From Planctomicrobium piriforme (GTDB lineage: Bacteria > Planctomycetota > Planctomycetia > Pirellulales > UBA1268): 64,000 nucleotides of DNA. Positions 40,159 to 48,338 of this stretch are shown here, in pieces. Made by a program: the position numbers and the translations under genes. The stretch lies in the NCBI GenBank assembly GCA_945869735.1, contig CAMBPQ010000001.1, forward strand, positions 62,001 to 126,000, given 5' to 3'. The notes under the pieces are model-generated. The model made no database searches. It worked only from the letters and a program-made list of their open reading frames with translations, and was not told the DNA's origin. The number at the start of each line of letters is the position of its first letter. Within the stretch, counting starts at the first letter, position 1.

Positions 40159-40755
40159 ATGATCCTGATCATCGACAACTACGACTCGTTCACCTGGAAC
40201 CTCGTGCAGCGGTTCGGGGAGATCGCGCCGGGCATCCCGGTCGAGGTGCATCGCAACGACCAGGTCACGGGCGATGAGATCGCCGTGAAGGGCCCGAGTC
40301 ACCTCGTGATCTCGCCGGGTCCCTGCACGCCGGATGAGGCGGGCATCTCCTGTGATGTCGTGCGGCGGTTCGCCGGACGGATGCCAATCCTCGGGGTCTG
40401 CCTCGGCCACCAGTCGATCGGCCAGGTCTTCGGGGGCGTGATCGTGCGGGCGAAACAACTCATGCATGGCAAGGTCGATCGGATCGAGCACACGGGCAAG
40501 GGACTCTTTACGGGCCTCCCCTCGCCGATCGAGGCCACGCGCTACCACAGCCTCGTGATCGACCCGCCCACGCTGCCCAAGGATTTCGAGGTCGATGCCT
40601 GGGCCGCGGCGCCCGACGGCTCCCGCGAGATCATGGCGATCCGCCACAAGACGCTACCCGTGTTTGGCGTGCAGTTTCATCCCGAGAGTTTTCTCACCCC
40701 CACCGGCTACGACCTGCTGCGGACGTTTCTGCGCAGCGGTTCCCCGGCGGTGTGA
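40159..40755 (+). CDS. pabA: Anthranilate/aminodeoxychorismate synthase glutamine amidotransferase
   Basis: ILIIDNYDSFTWNLVQ, LVISPGPCTPDEAG, ILGVCLGHQSIGQ, FGVQFHPESFLT. Confidence 0.9.
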   Translation: MILIIDNYDSFTWNLVQRFGEIAPGIPVEVHRNDQVTGDEIAVKGPSHLVISPGPCTPDEAGISCDVVRRFAGRMPILGVCLGHQSIGQVFGGVIVRAKQLMHGKVDRIEHTGKGLFTGLPSPIEATRYHSLVIDPPTLPKDFEVDAWAAAPDGSREIMAIRHKTLPVFGVQFHPESFLTPTGYDLLRTFLRSGSPAV

Positions 40756-40764
40756 CGGGGCGAC

Positions 40765-42039
40765 ATGCTCGATCTCGACAAAGCGATCGAACTGGTGGAA
40801 CAGACCGCGGTGCCGTTGCCACCGCGGCGGCAACGGCTGCTCGACGCGGTCGGCCACAGGCTCGCGGCGGCGGTCGTGTCCGACGTCGATTCGCCCCCCT
40901 GGGACCGGGCCATGATGGACGGCTTCGCGGTCCGGTCGAGCGACCTCGCTGGGCGGTCCGGCGGTCCAGTGGAACTGGACGTGATCGTCGATCTCGCCGC
41001 AGGTGACGTCACCACGCTAGGGATCGGCTGCGGTGCGTGCGCGCGGATCATGACTGGCGCCCCGGTTCCGTCGGGCGCCGATGCCGTCATCCCGGTGGAG
41101 TCGGCGATCGACGGCACCGCCACCGCGCATGCCGGGGGCCGCGTCCGCCTGCATGAGCCGCGATTCCGTCCGGGGCAGCATGTGGCCCGTCGTGCCGCCG
41201 CCTTTCGCGTGGGGCAGGAGATCCTGCCCGCCGGCGTGCTTCTCACGGCGGCGGGTGTCGGCGCGGCGGCTGAAGCGGGGGCCACGCATGTGCTCGCCAC
41301 CGCGCGGCCGCGGGTCGCGATCCTCTCGACGGGCAGCGAGCTGGTGTCGCCCGACGTCGTGCCTGCGCACGGCCAAACCCGCAACTCCAACGGCCCGATG
41401 CTCACGGCCGCCGTCGCGTCGCTGGCCGCCGAGCCGATCCCGCTGGGCATCGCCGCCGACAGTCCTGAGGCGATCCGTGCGGCGGTCGCGCAGGGGCTCG
41501 CCGCCGATATCCTGATCCTCTCCGGAGGCGTCTCTGCGGGCGACCTCGATCTCGTTCCCGCGATTTTCGCGGCCTGCGGCGTCGAGCAGGTGTTTCACAA
41601 AGTCAGGCTCAAGCCCGGAAAGCCCGTGTGGTTCGGCCGTCTCGACCGAGGGCCCGGGCAAGCGGGCACGCTCGTCTTCGGGCTCCCGGGAAATCCCGCC
41701 AGCAGCCTCGTGTGCTTCGAGCTCTTCGTGCGCCCCGCGGTGGCGATCCTCGCGGGCCGGCCGCGGGACGCATGGCACCTGCCGCGGTACCGCGGCGTGC
41801 TGACCGTGCCGGCAAAGGCCGCGGCCGATCGACCCGTCTACCTGCCGTGCCGGATCGTGCGGTCCGGCGGTCGGCTCGACGTGACGCCCCTGCCGTGGAC
41901 GGGCTCGTCCGATCTTGTTGGCCTCGCCACGGCCGACGGCCTGCTCGTGCTGCCGGCCGGCGGCACGGCCGACGCGGGCTGCGGCGTCGACGTGCTGCTC
42001 CTGGAGGGGGCCGGCCGCACCACGCCCTCCATGCCATGA
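40765..42039 (+). CDS. moeA: Molybdopterin molybdotransferase
   Basis: PPWDRAMMDGFAVRSSDL, RIMTGAPVPSGADAVIPVE, ILSTGSELVSPD, GLPGNPASSLVCFELFVRP. Confidence 0.93.
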   Translation: MLDLDKAIELVEQTAVPLPPRRQRLLDAVGHRLAAAVVSDVDSPPWDRAMMDGFAVRSSDLAGRSGGPVELDVIVDLAAGDVTTLGIGCGACARIMTGAPVPSGADAVIPVESAIDGTATAHAGGRVRLHEPRFRPGQHVARRAAAFRVGQEILPAGVLLTAAGVGAAAEAGATHVLATARPRVAILSTGSELVSPDVVPAHGQTRNSNGPMLTAAVASLAAEPIPLGIAADSPEAIRAAVAQGLAADILILSGGVSAGDLDLVPAIFAACGVEQVFHKVRLKPGKPVWFGRLDRGPGQAGTLVFGLPGNPASSLVCFELFVRPAVAILAGRPRDAWHLPRYRGVLTVPAKAAADRPVYLPCRIVRSGGRLDVTPLPWTGSSDLVGLATADGLLVLPAGGTADAGCGVDVLLLEGAGRTTPSMP

Positions 42040-42758
42040 CGCCGCCACCCTCCGGCACGATCGTCGCCTCGTTCCCCAAGGCGGGAAGCACGTGGGTGAG
42101 GTTCATCATCGGTAACCTCTTCAACGCACTGCATGCCGAGGTGGAAGCGGTCGACTTCCATAACGTCCACGGGATTGTTCCGGAGATCGGTCGCTCCGAC
42201 GACCGGCGGCTGTTTCTCGGCATGCCGGCGGTCTGGAAGACTCACGACGAGTGGCGGAAGGGATTCGACCGCGTCATCCTCGTGGTGCGGAACCCCTGGG
42301 ACACCCTTTTTTCCTATCATCAGTACATCAACGGTAAGTTGGAAAAGCCCACGACGCTCGAGAGCCTGATCACTAGCGACAAGCGTGGTGCCGCGGCGGT
42401 CGTGCACCACGCGGCGTCGTATCTCAGCCGCTGCCCCGAACTCCTCGTGCTGACCTACGAGGCGCTGCATGCCAGCCCGCGGGAGGAGGTGGCGCGACTG
42501 GCTAGCTTTCTGGGGCTCGAACCGACCGCAGACCAACTCCGCGCGGCGATCGATGCCTCGTCGTTCAATCGGATGCTCAGCAGTGAGGTCGAGAAGGGCC
42601 GCAAGTACGGCGGCAGTGGCTTCCGCTTCATGCGGCAGGGGGCCGTCGGTGCGGGCTTCGCCGCGATCTCGGCTGATCCCACGCTCGACCGCCACGTCCG
42701 CCGTGAGCTAGCCAAGTGCCCGCCCCTCCACGAACGCTACGGTGAGTTCCACACCTGA
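42036..42758 (+). CDS. Sulfotransferase domain protein
   Basis: IVASFPKAGSTWVRFIIGN (PAPS loop), VILVVRNPWDTLFSYHQY, LVLTYEALHASPREEVARLASFLGL. Confidence 0.87.
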   Translation: MTPPPSGTIVASFPKAGSTWVRFIIGNLFNALHAEVEAVDFHNVHGIVPEIGRSDDRRLFLGMPAVWKTHDEWRKGFDRVILVVRNPWDTLFSYHQYINGKLEKPTTLESLITSDKRGAAAVVHHAASYLSRCPELLVLTYEALHASPREEVARLASFLGLEPTADQLRAAIDASSFNRMLSSEVEKGRKYGGSGFRFMRQGAVGAGFAAISADPTLDRHVRRELAKCPPLHERYGEFHT

Positions 42759-42905
42759 CCGCGCTTCGGCACCCAGATGAGGCTCGCCGCGCCCTCACCT
42801 TTTCTGATCTGGAATGACACGAGGGGTCGGGGTTGCCCCTGCCGTGGAGCCGGGCTTTCAAGGCCCCCAGAGTAGCTTTTTACCTTCCAAAAGCCGAGAT
42901 AATCC

Positions 42906-42922
42906 AGTGGGCATTTCCCACT
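42906..42922. promoter_or_regulatory. Small palindrome upstream of antitoxin-like gene
   Basis: agtggg-cattt-cccact, 32 nt before the start codon. Confidence 0.3.
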
Positions 42923-42953
42923 CGCCCACCTTTGGCGTAGCAGCGAAAGATCT

Positions 42954-43202
42954 ATGACCACGAAAACCACTGACCGTAAGGGCCGGCTCACGCTCGGGGA
43001 GCGGTTTGCCAATCGCACGGTGATCGTCGAAGAGATCGACGACACCGCGGTGCGAATCACGCTGGCACGGGTCGTGCCCGAGCGGGAGATGTGGCTCCAA
43101 GAGAATCGGGCGGCGGCAGCCGCCGTCAGTCGCGGCCTCGTTGAGGCCCGCGCCGGAAAGCTCTCATCCGTCGGACCCGACCTGGCGGCCGACGCGGCGT
43201 GA
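42954..43202 (+). CDS. Antitoxin-like small protein
   Basis: KGRLTLGERFANRTVIVEEIDDTAVRITLARVVPEREMWLQENRAAAAAVSRGL; followed by RelE-like remnant. Confidence 0.6.
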   Translation: MTTKTTDRKGRLTLGERFANRTVIVEEIDDTAVRITLARVVPEREMWLQENRAAAAAVSRGLVEARAGKLSSVGPDLAADAA

Positions 43203-43358
43203 AGGCCTTTTCAAGCAAGTGCACAAACGCGTGTCACTGCTCGCCGAAAACCCCCGGCACCCGGGCCTCCACACGCACGAGCACCATTCCCTCGTGCACC
43301 CCTTCAATTCGCAGGAGAAGGTCTTCGAGTCCTACGTCCAAAACAGGAGTCCGGGTGC
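43200..43358 (+). pseudogene. Truncated RelE/ParE-like toxin
   Basis: LFKQVHKRVSLLAENPRHPGLHTHEHHSLVHPFNSQEKVFESYVQNRSPGA; no intact N-terminus, C-terminus replaced at IS91-like junction. Confidence 0.5.
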
Positions 43359-43371
43359 GGCTCCCGCGGCC

Positions 43372-43600
43372 ATGACTTTCTGGTGGCCTTCTCATGCAAG
43401 GACCGTAGTGGCTGCCCCTCGGGCAACGGCCGCCGTATGGCCCAGACCGCTGCCCGCCTGGTGGATCATGTCATTCCACCGGTCCCCGTCCGACAGTCAG
43501 TGATCTCCGTACCGAAGCGACAGCGGTGGTTCCTCAGTGAGCGAGCCGAAGCCATCGCCGCTCTTGCGGTCTTGCGGGAGGCAGAAAAGCGTTCCCACGA
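43372..43600 (+). mobile_element. IS91-family transposase remnant
   Basis: HDFLVAFSCKDRSGCPSGNGRRMAQTAARLVDHVIPPVPVRQSVISVPKRQRWFL resembles IS91 zinc-finger and transposase start. Confidence 0.75.
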
Positions 43601-43720
43601 CACCTCCCGCATCGTGTGGGCCAAGCAGCGACCAGCCGGCGGTGCAGCGAAGGGCTCTGGACTGCAACCCATCGACCACTCGTCACCGGTCAAACGCTTG
43701 CGGAAGTGCTGTTGACCGTC

Positions 43721-44158
43721 CTATCCCTCGGTGGCACGGTCGACCGCGAAGGCCTTCATTTTACGGAGGGTTTCGCTACTGACATGGTGCTCGAGGCCTT
43801 CGGCATCCAGGGCAGCCGTTTTCTCACTGACGCCCAAGGCCCGGAGGAATTCGAGCACAATCCTGTGCCGATCCCGTGAGTGCAGGGCCAGGCGAGATCC
43901 AGACGCGGTGAGGTGAACGGGACCATACGGATGGGCCTCGACAAAACCATCGCGCTTGAGCCTGGCGATGGCACGATTCACAGAGACATGGCTCACGGCG
44001 AATCGTTCCGCCAAATCCGTGACGCGGCAGAAGCCCGTTCGCTCGACAATCTCCGCGATCGCCTCGACATAGTCCTCAGCAAGCTCCGATGCGTGGTCGC
44101 GACGCGTCCGCAGGTGCTCGTTGTCGGCCTGGCGGCGAGAAGGCGAACGGGATGGCAT
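43721..44158 (-). CDS. mntR: DtxR-family manganese regulator MntR
   Basis: ELAEDYVEAIAEIVERTGFCRVTDLAERFAVSHVSVNRAIARLKRDGFVEAHPYGPVHLTASG; C-terminal EGLEHHVSSETLRK. Confidence 0.85.
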   Translation of the reverse strand: MPSRSPSRRQADNEHLRTRRDHASELAEDYVEAIAEIVERTGFCRVTDLAERFAVSHVSVNRAIARLKRDGFVEAHPYGPVHLTASGSRLALHSRDRHRIVLEFLRALGVSEKTAALDAEGLEHHVSSETLRKMKAFAVDRATEG

Positions 44159-44261
44159 GGCTTGTCGAATGCTGGAAAGGGTCGCGAACCCACCGCTCAG
44201 TTTATCGACAGCCTGTCTCGGTTGACAACGATGTATTCTAGGCTACGATCCCGTCAGGAGA

Positions 44262-44277
44262 TGTAGCGTAAGCTACA
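44262..44277. promoter_or_regulatory. Palindrome TGTAGC-GTAA-GCTACA, candidate MntR operator
   Basis: Perfect 6-bp arms; TAGC-N4-GCTA core; between divergent mntR and DUF1559 genes. Confidence 0.55.
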
Positions 44278-44339
44278 AGTCTGTGGGCCGCAGGCGGCGA
44301 AGAACGCACGGTCTGGAGAAGATCCGAGAGGGACCACCG

Positions 44340-45353
44340 ATGTCGCGGCTTGAACAACGGCCAGGAATGGATGCATCACCATGCCTTCGCACGTCCCAAG
44401 GCTTCACGTTGGTGGAATTGCTCGTCGTGATCGCCATTATCGGCATGCTCATGTCGCTCCTGCTGCCGGCTGTGCAATCCGCTCGCGAGTCGAGCCGGCG
44501 GACAAGCTGCTTGACGAATCTCAAGCAGCTTGCGCTGGCGATCCACTCGCACGAGGCAACTCGGCGTGTGTTTCCAGCAGCCTACGTGGCTGATACGCGA
44601 AGCCCCCAGCGGGATCCTGTCACGCTGGATGGGCCAACTGGATTTGCCTGGGGAGCCATGCTTCTGCCGTACCTGGAGGAAGCGGCGGTTCACGGAAGGC
44701 TCAACTTCAAATTGCCGTGTGCGGATCCGCAAAACGCATCGGCGGCGATCACACCGCTGTCACTGTTTCTTTGTCCCTCAGCGACGGGAGCGTCGTCGCC
44801 ACTCGAGGTCAAGAACGCCTCGGGCACGGTGCTGGCGACCTTCGGCCGGGCAACCTACGTCGCCAACGCTGGACAGGAGGAGCCGTGGGGGCTTCCGTTG
44901 GAAGACTACAGCGGTATTGCGGACGGGCCTCTTTATCGGAACTCACGTACCCGCGCTTCCGATGTCACCGATGGCCTTTCCAAGACAGTTTTTCTCGGCG
45001 AGCACGTCGCGATTCTGGGAGGCAAAACCTGGGTCGGGGTCGTGCCTGGTGCGGAAGTTTGCCCCGCGGATACCAATCGATTCCCCAACTCCACCTGCGA
45101 TGCTGCCGCCACACTCGTGAATGTGCATAGCGGTCCCGCCTCAGGCGAGATCGATCCTGTGACCGGCTTCGCGCCGATTCATCCACCGAACAGTCCGCTG
45201 TGTCACGTCTGTCAGATGTTTGCGGAACACCCGGATGGAGCCAACGTCGCCCTCGGAGACGGGAGCGCCCGGTTCATTTCTGACACGATTGACCAGCAGA
45301 CATGGGCCGCGCTCTCGAGCCGGGCAAAGGGTGACATCGTGGGGGGATATTGA
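44340..45353 (+). CDS. DUF1559 domain protein with prepilin-type N-terminus
   Basis: QGFTLVELLVVIAIIGMLMSLLLPAVQSARESSRRTSCLTNLKQLALAIHSHE; C-terminal HPDGANVALGDGSARFISDTID. Confidence 0.92.
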   Translation: MSRLEQRPGMDASPCLRTSQGFTLVELLVVIAIIGMLMSLLLPAVQSARESSRRTSCLTNLKQLALAIHSHEATRRVFPAAYVADTRSPQRDPVTLDGPTGFAWGAMLLPYLEEAAVHGRLNFKLPCADPQNASAAITPLSLFLCPSATGASSPLEVKNASGTVLATFGRATYVANAGQEEPWGLPLEDYSGIADGPLYRNSRTRASDVTDGLSKTVFLGEHVAILGGKTWVGVVPGAEVCPADTNRFPNSTCDAAATLVNVHSGPASGEIDPVTGFAPIHPPNSPLCHVCQMFAEHPDGANVALGDGSARFISDTIDQQTWAALSSRAKGDIVGGY

Positions 45354-45356
45354 GGG

Positions 45357-45734
45357 ATGGCCGATCGTAATCAAGCCCCGTGGATTGCCGTGCTCATCGG
45401 CATTGTTGCCCTCACCGGGGGCACATGGATCTCCCGGTGGTGGGGCCGCCCGCCAGTCATCGAGCTCGACAACCTCAAATACATCCAACTCCTGCGAACA
45501 GCCATCTCGGCGCGTCGAGACGATTCGGTTGCCGGCGTGGAGCGTGCGGTTCGGTTACGGCACGAGGCTGGCGGGATGTCGGCGACCGAGTTCGCCCATT
45601 TCGAATCTGTTCTCGCCGCCGCCCGTGCCGGCGAATGGGACCGGGCCAACCGGTCGGCATATGAGTTCGAGAAGGCGCAGGCGAATCGGCAGCGGAGGAA
45701 GCCTCGTGAGACGACCCATCACGATGGGCACTGA
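45357..45734 (+). CDS. Small membrane-anchored hypothetical protein
   Basis: Single N-terminal TM (APWIAVLIGIVALTGGTWISRWW); starts 3 nt after DUF1559 stop. Confidence 0.65.
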   Translation: MADRNQAPWIAVLIGIVALTGGTWISRWWGRPPVIELDNLKYIQLLRTAISARRDDSVAGVERAVRLRHEAGGMSATEFAHFESVLAAARAGEWDRANRSAYEFEKAQANRQRRKPRETTHHDGH

Positions 45735-45902
45735 TCCTGAAGATGGAGAATCTGAAGCTGCCATCCAACCTGTGGTGTGGTGTGGGCACGGGCCACGGCG
45801 GGCATCGCTTCGCCGGAACACAGCCACGACGTCCTTCACGGGCACGACGAAGAGAAGGTTGTTGCCCTCGAGGTCAACCGGAATCGCGTTCTCGGATGCG
45901 AT

Positions 45903-46304
45903 CTAGCCCGGCAGGCTGCGGTGGAAGTGGACGTGCTTCCAGCCGCTCGCCATGCGCACCCAGACCCGCGTCTCTTCGCCGCTTGATACAACCGGGTGGC
46001 CGGCGGCATCGAGCTTCTGCACGAGCCGCACGTAGGCCACGACCGCCACGTCGTTGCCGAGCATCTTCACGACCGGTGAGGCGAGCGTCGTGGTGGTGGG
46101 CACTGCGGCCTTCGAACGGTCGCCTGCCAGATCAAAATAGAATTTGTGAAAAGGGAGCCCCTCGACGAGCTGCCCCTTGGCCTCCGGCTCGAAGCAGGTG
46201 ATGTCGTCGGCAACAAGATCCTTGTAGGCCTTCCAGTCGGCCGCGGCGATGGCGTCGAGTAGGCGGCGGTTGACGGCAAGCACTTCGTCGGCAGGGCTGG
46301 GCAT
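45903..46304 (-). CDS. CaMKII-association/DUF4440-like NTF2-fold protein
   Basis: LLDAIAAADWKAYKDLVADDITCFEPEAKGQLVEGLPFHKFYFD; WVRMASGWKHVHFHRS. Confidence 0.8.
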   Translation of the reverse strand: MPSPADEVLAVNRRLLDAIAAADWKAYKDLVADDITCFEPEAKGQLVEGLPFHKFYFDLAGDRSKAAVPTTTTLASPVVKMLGNDVAVVAYVRLVQKLDAAGHPVVSSGEETRVWVRMASGWKHVHFHRSLPG

Positions 46305-46320
46305 CGGAGTTTCCTAGGGC

Positions 46321-47250
46321 TTACGCGGAGCGGGTGACGAGGCCGAGGGCGACGAGTTTTTCGAGGCATTCATCGCGTTCACGGCTGCGGGTGAGGTCCT
46401 TCCACGACGGATCCTGTGCTGCGAGAAAGGCGTCGTGGGAGGCGGGGAAGGCCTGGCTGCCGGACTGGCTCACGAGCCGCTGGATCGTCTCGCGGTCGAG
46501 TCGCGTCAGCCGCATCGCCTCGACCCGGTAGTCGAGAAACGCCTCCCAGACGAGCGGGAAGAGTGGGGCCACGATCTGCTGGCCGATCGTCTCGGCATAG
46601 CGGCGGATTTCGAGTTGGGCGTGAGTGTCCATCCGCAGGGCGAGGAAGTGGAGCAGGTTGTGGAGGTCGATCTTCCAGTAGGCCTCGGTGTAGGTGGAGA
46701 GGGGGAGGTCCTTGCGGGCCTGCTCCCGGGCGATGCCCGCCTCCAGCCGCTCCTCGTAGACCTTGCGGGCGAAGTTTTGCAGTTCGTGTTCCGACTGCGT
46801 GAGTCGTTCACCGTCCGACTTCGCCATCAGGCCTGCCGAGCCCTGCCGGTTGTTCGCCGCCTGGCTGCGCCACGCGTCGTCACCCGTCGCCTGCATCGAG
46901 TCGATGGCGAGCGAGTAGCGGGTCGAGTATTCGTTGACGCTCGCCATGCGGTGGCGGATCCACTGCCGCCAGCAGTCCATCGGCACCCGGACGACGAACT
47001 TCAGCTCGGCCATCTCAAAGGGTGTCGTGTGGGCATGCCGCAGGAGATATCGGATGAGCTGACGGTCGTCGCTCACCTTCCGCGTGCCCTCGCCGTAGCT
47101 CACCCGCGCCGCCTGCACGACGGAGCCGTCGTCGCCCATGCAATCGACGAGTGCCACGAAGCCGTCGTCGAGGACGGGAAACTTCTGCCAGCGGAGGGCA
47201 TCGACGACCGTGGCGCGGTCGGGTACGGTCGAGGCGTCGGGTGCGGACAT
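46321..47250 (-). CDS. thyX: FAD-dependent thymidylate synthase
   Basis: VVQAARVSYGEGTRKVSDDRQLIRYLLRHAHTTPFEMAELKFVVRVPMDCWRQWIRHRMASVNEYSTRYS. Confidence 0.95.
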   Translation of the reverse strand: MSAPDASTVPDRATVVDALRWQKFPVLDDGFVALVDCMGDDGSVVQAARVSYGEGTRKVSDDRQLIRYLLRHAHTTPFEMAELKFVVRVPMDCWRQWIRHRMASVNEYSTRYSLAIDSMQATGDDAWRSQAANNRQGSAGLMAKSDGERLTQSEHELQNFARKVYEERLEAGIAREQARKDLPLSTYTEAYWKIDLHNLLHFLALRMDTHAQLEIRRYAETIGQQIVAPLFPLVWEAFLDYRVEAMRLTRLDRETIQRLVSQSGSQAFPASHDAFLAAQDPSWKDLTRSRERDECLEKLVALGLVTRSA

Positions 47251-47305
47251 GGCGGAGCCCTCCGGGTCGCAAAGCCCCACAGAATGCGGCGCCGCCCCGG
47301 TCCGG

Positions 47306-47566
47306 TCAATCCTTCGCCAGAAGTTCCTGGAGAAGCGTGGCAAGCTTACGGGCATCGTCCGACTGCCGCACCGTGTCGATCCGCTTTTGGGGCACCCCCA
47401 GCTTCGTCAGCGACCCGACGACGCTCGTCCAGACCTTCTCCCGCTTTTTCCCTTCGGCGAGATAGAGATCGGTGACCTGCTCGCCCAGCCGCTGGAGCAG
47501 GGCTGTGTCGAGGTTGTCGTAGTAGTTCTTGACGATCGACCGCTGATATTTTGTGAGTTCCGCCAT
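47306..47566 (-). CDS. Small conserved-looking hypothetical protein
   Basis: MAELTKYQRSIVKNYYDNLDTALLQRLGEQVTDLYLAEGKKREKVW; 86 aa. Confidence 0.65.
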   Translation of the reverse strand: MAELTKYQRSIVKNYYDNLDTALLQRLGEQVTDLYLAEGKKREKVWTSVVGSLTKLGVPQKRIDTVRQSDDARKLATLLQELLAKD

Positions 47567-47647
47567 CGACCGAATCCTTGTCGCTGGAAGGTTGTCCGCG
47601 AGCCGGCTACAGTATCGGCGAAAGTCCCCCGATTCATCGAGGTTTCC

Positions 47648-47995
47648 ATGCCCACGATCACGTTCGCCAACGAAAAGAAGGAAATTCAGGTGCCGGCCGG
47701 GGCGAATCTCCGGAAGGAAGCGATCCGGGCCGGGGTGCAGCTCTACCCTGGAATCCACAAGATCGCCAACTGCCACGGCTTCGGCTCATGCGGCAGCTGT
47801 CGGGTGCTGATCACCAAGGGCATGGAGAACTGCAGCAAGAGGGGGCTCTTGGAGTCGGCCCGGATGGCAGTGTCGCTGGCCTACATCGGCAACGAGTCGC
47901 AGATGCGGCTGGCCTGTCAGACGAAGGTCAAGGGCGACATCACCGTCACCACCCAGCCGACGCTCAACCTCTTTGGCGAAAACTTCTTCAGTTGA
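47648..47995 (+). CDS. 2Fe-2S ferredoxin
   Basis: CHGFGSCGSCRVLI .. RLACQTKVKGD cysteine pattern. Confidence 0.88.
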   Translation: MPTITFANEKKEIQVPAGANLRKEAIRAGVQLYPGIHKIANCHGFGSCGSCRVLITKGMENCSKRGLLESARMAVSLAYIGNESQMRLACQTKVKGDITVTTQPTLNLFGENFFS

Positions 47996-47998
47996 CCC

Positions 47999-48026
47999 GA
48001 GTTGATTGATCCGAGTTGATTGATCC
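47999..48026 (+). repeat. Tandem 14-bp direct repeat (x2)
   Basis: gagttgattgatcc gagttgattgatcc immediately before P-II start codon. Confidence 0.9.
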
Positions 48027-48335
48027 ATGAAGGAAGTGATCGCCATCGTCAAGCCGTTTCTCGCAGAGCGGGTGCTCGAAGCGCTCAAGCTGGCGCCACT
48101 CGAGGCCTGCACGGTCCGCGAGGTCAAGGGTTACGGCCGGCAGAAGAGTTATCTCGATGCCTACGGTGACAGCGAATATTCGCTTGCGTTTTTGCCGAAG
48201 GTCGAGATTCAGATGTGGGTCGACGATGCCCGGGTCGACGAGGTGGTAGAGCGGATCACAGCCGCAGCCCGCACCGGCCGGATGGGTGACGGTAAGATCT
48301 TCGTGCTTCCGGCCACCGCGATCGTCGTGGTCTGA
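48027..48335 (+). CDS. P-II family nitrogen regulator
   Basis: MKEVIAIVKPFLAERVLEALK.., KGYGRQKSYLDAYGDSEYSLAFLPKVEIQM, GRMGDGKIFVLP. Confidence 0.9.
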   Translation: MKEVIAIVKPFLAERVLEALKLAPLEACTVREVKGYGRQKSYLDAYGDSEYSLAFLPKVEIQMWVDDARVDEVVERITAAARTGRMGDGKIFVLPATAIVVV

Positions 48336-48338
48336 CGG

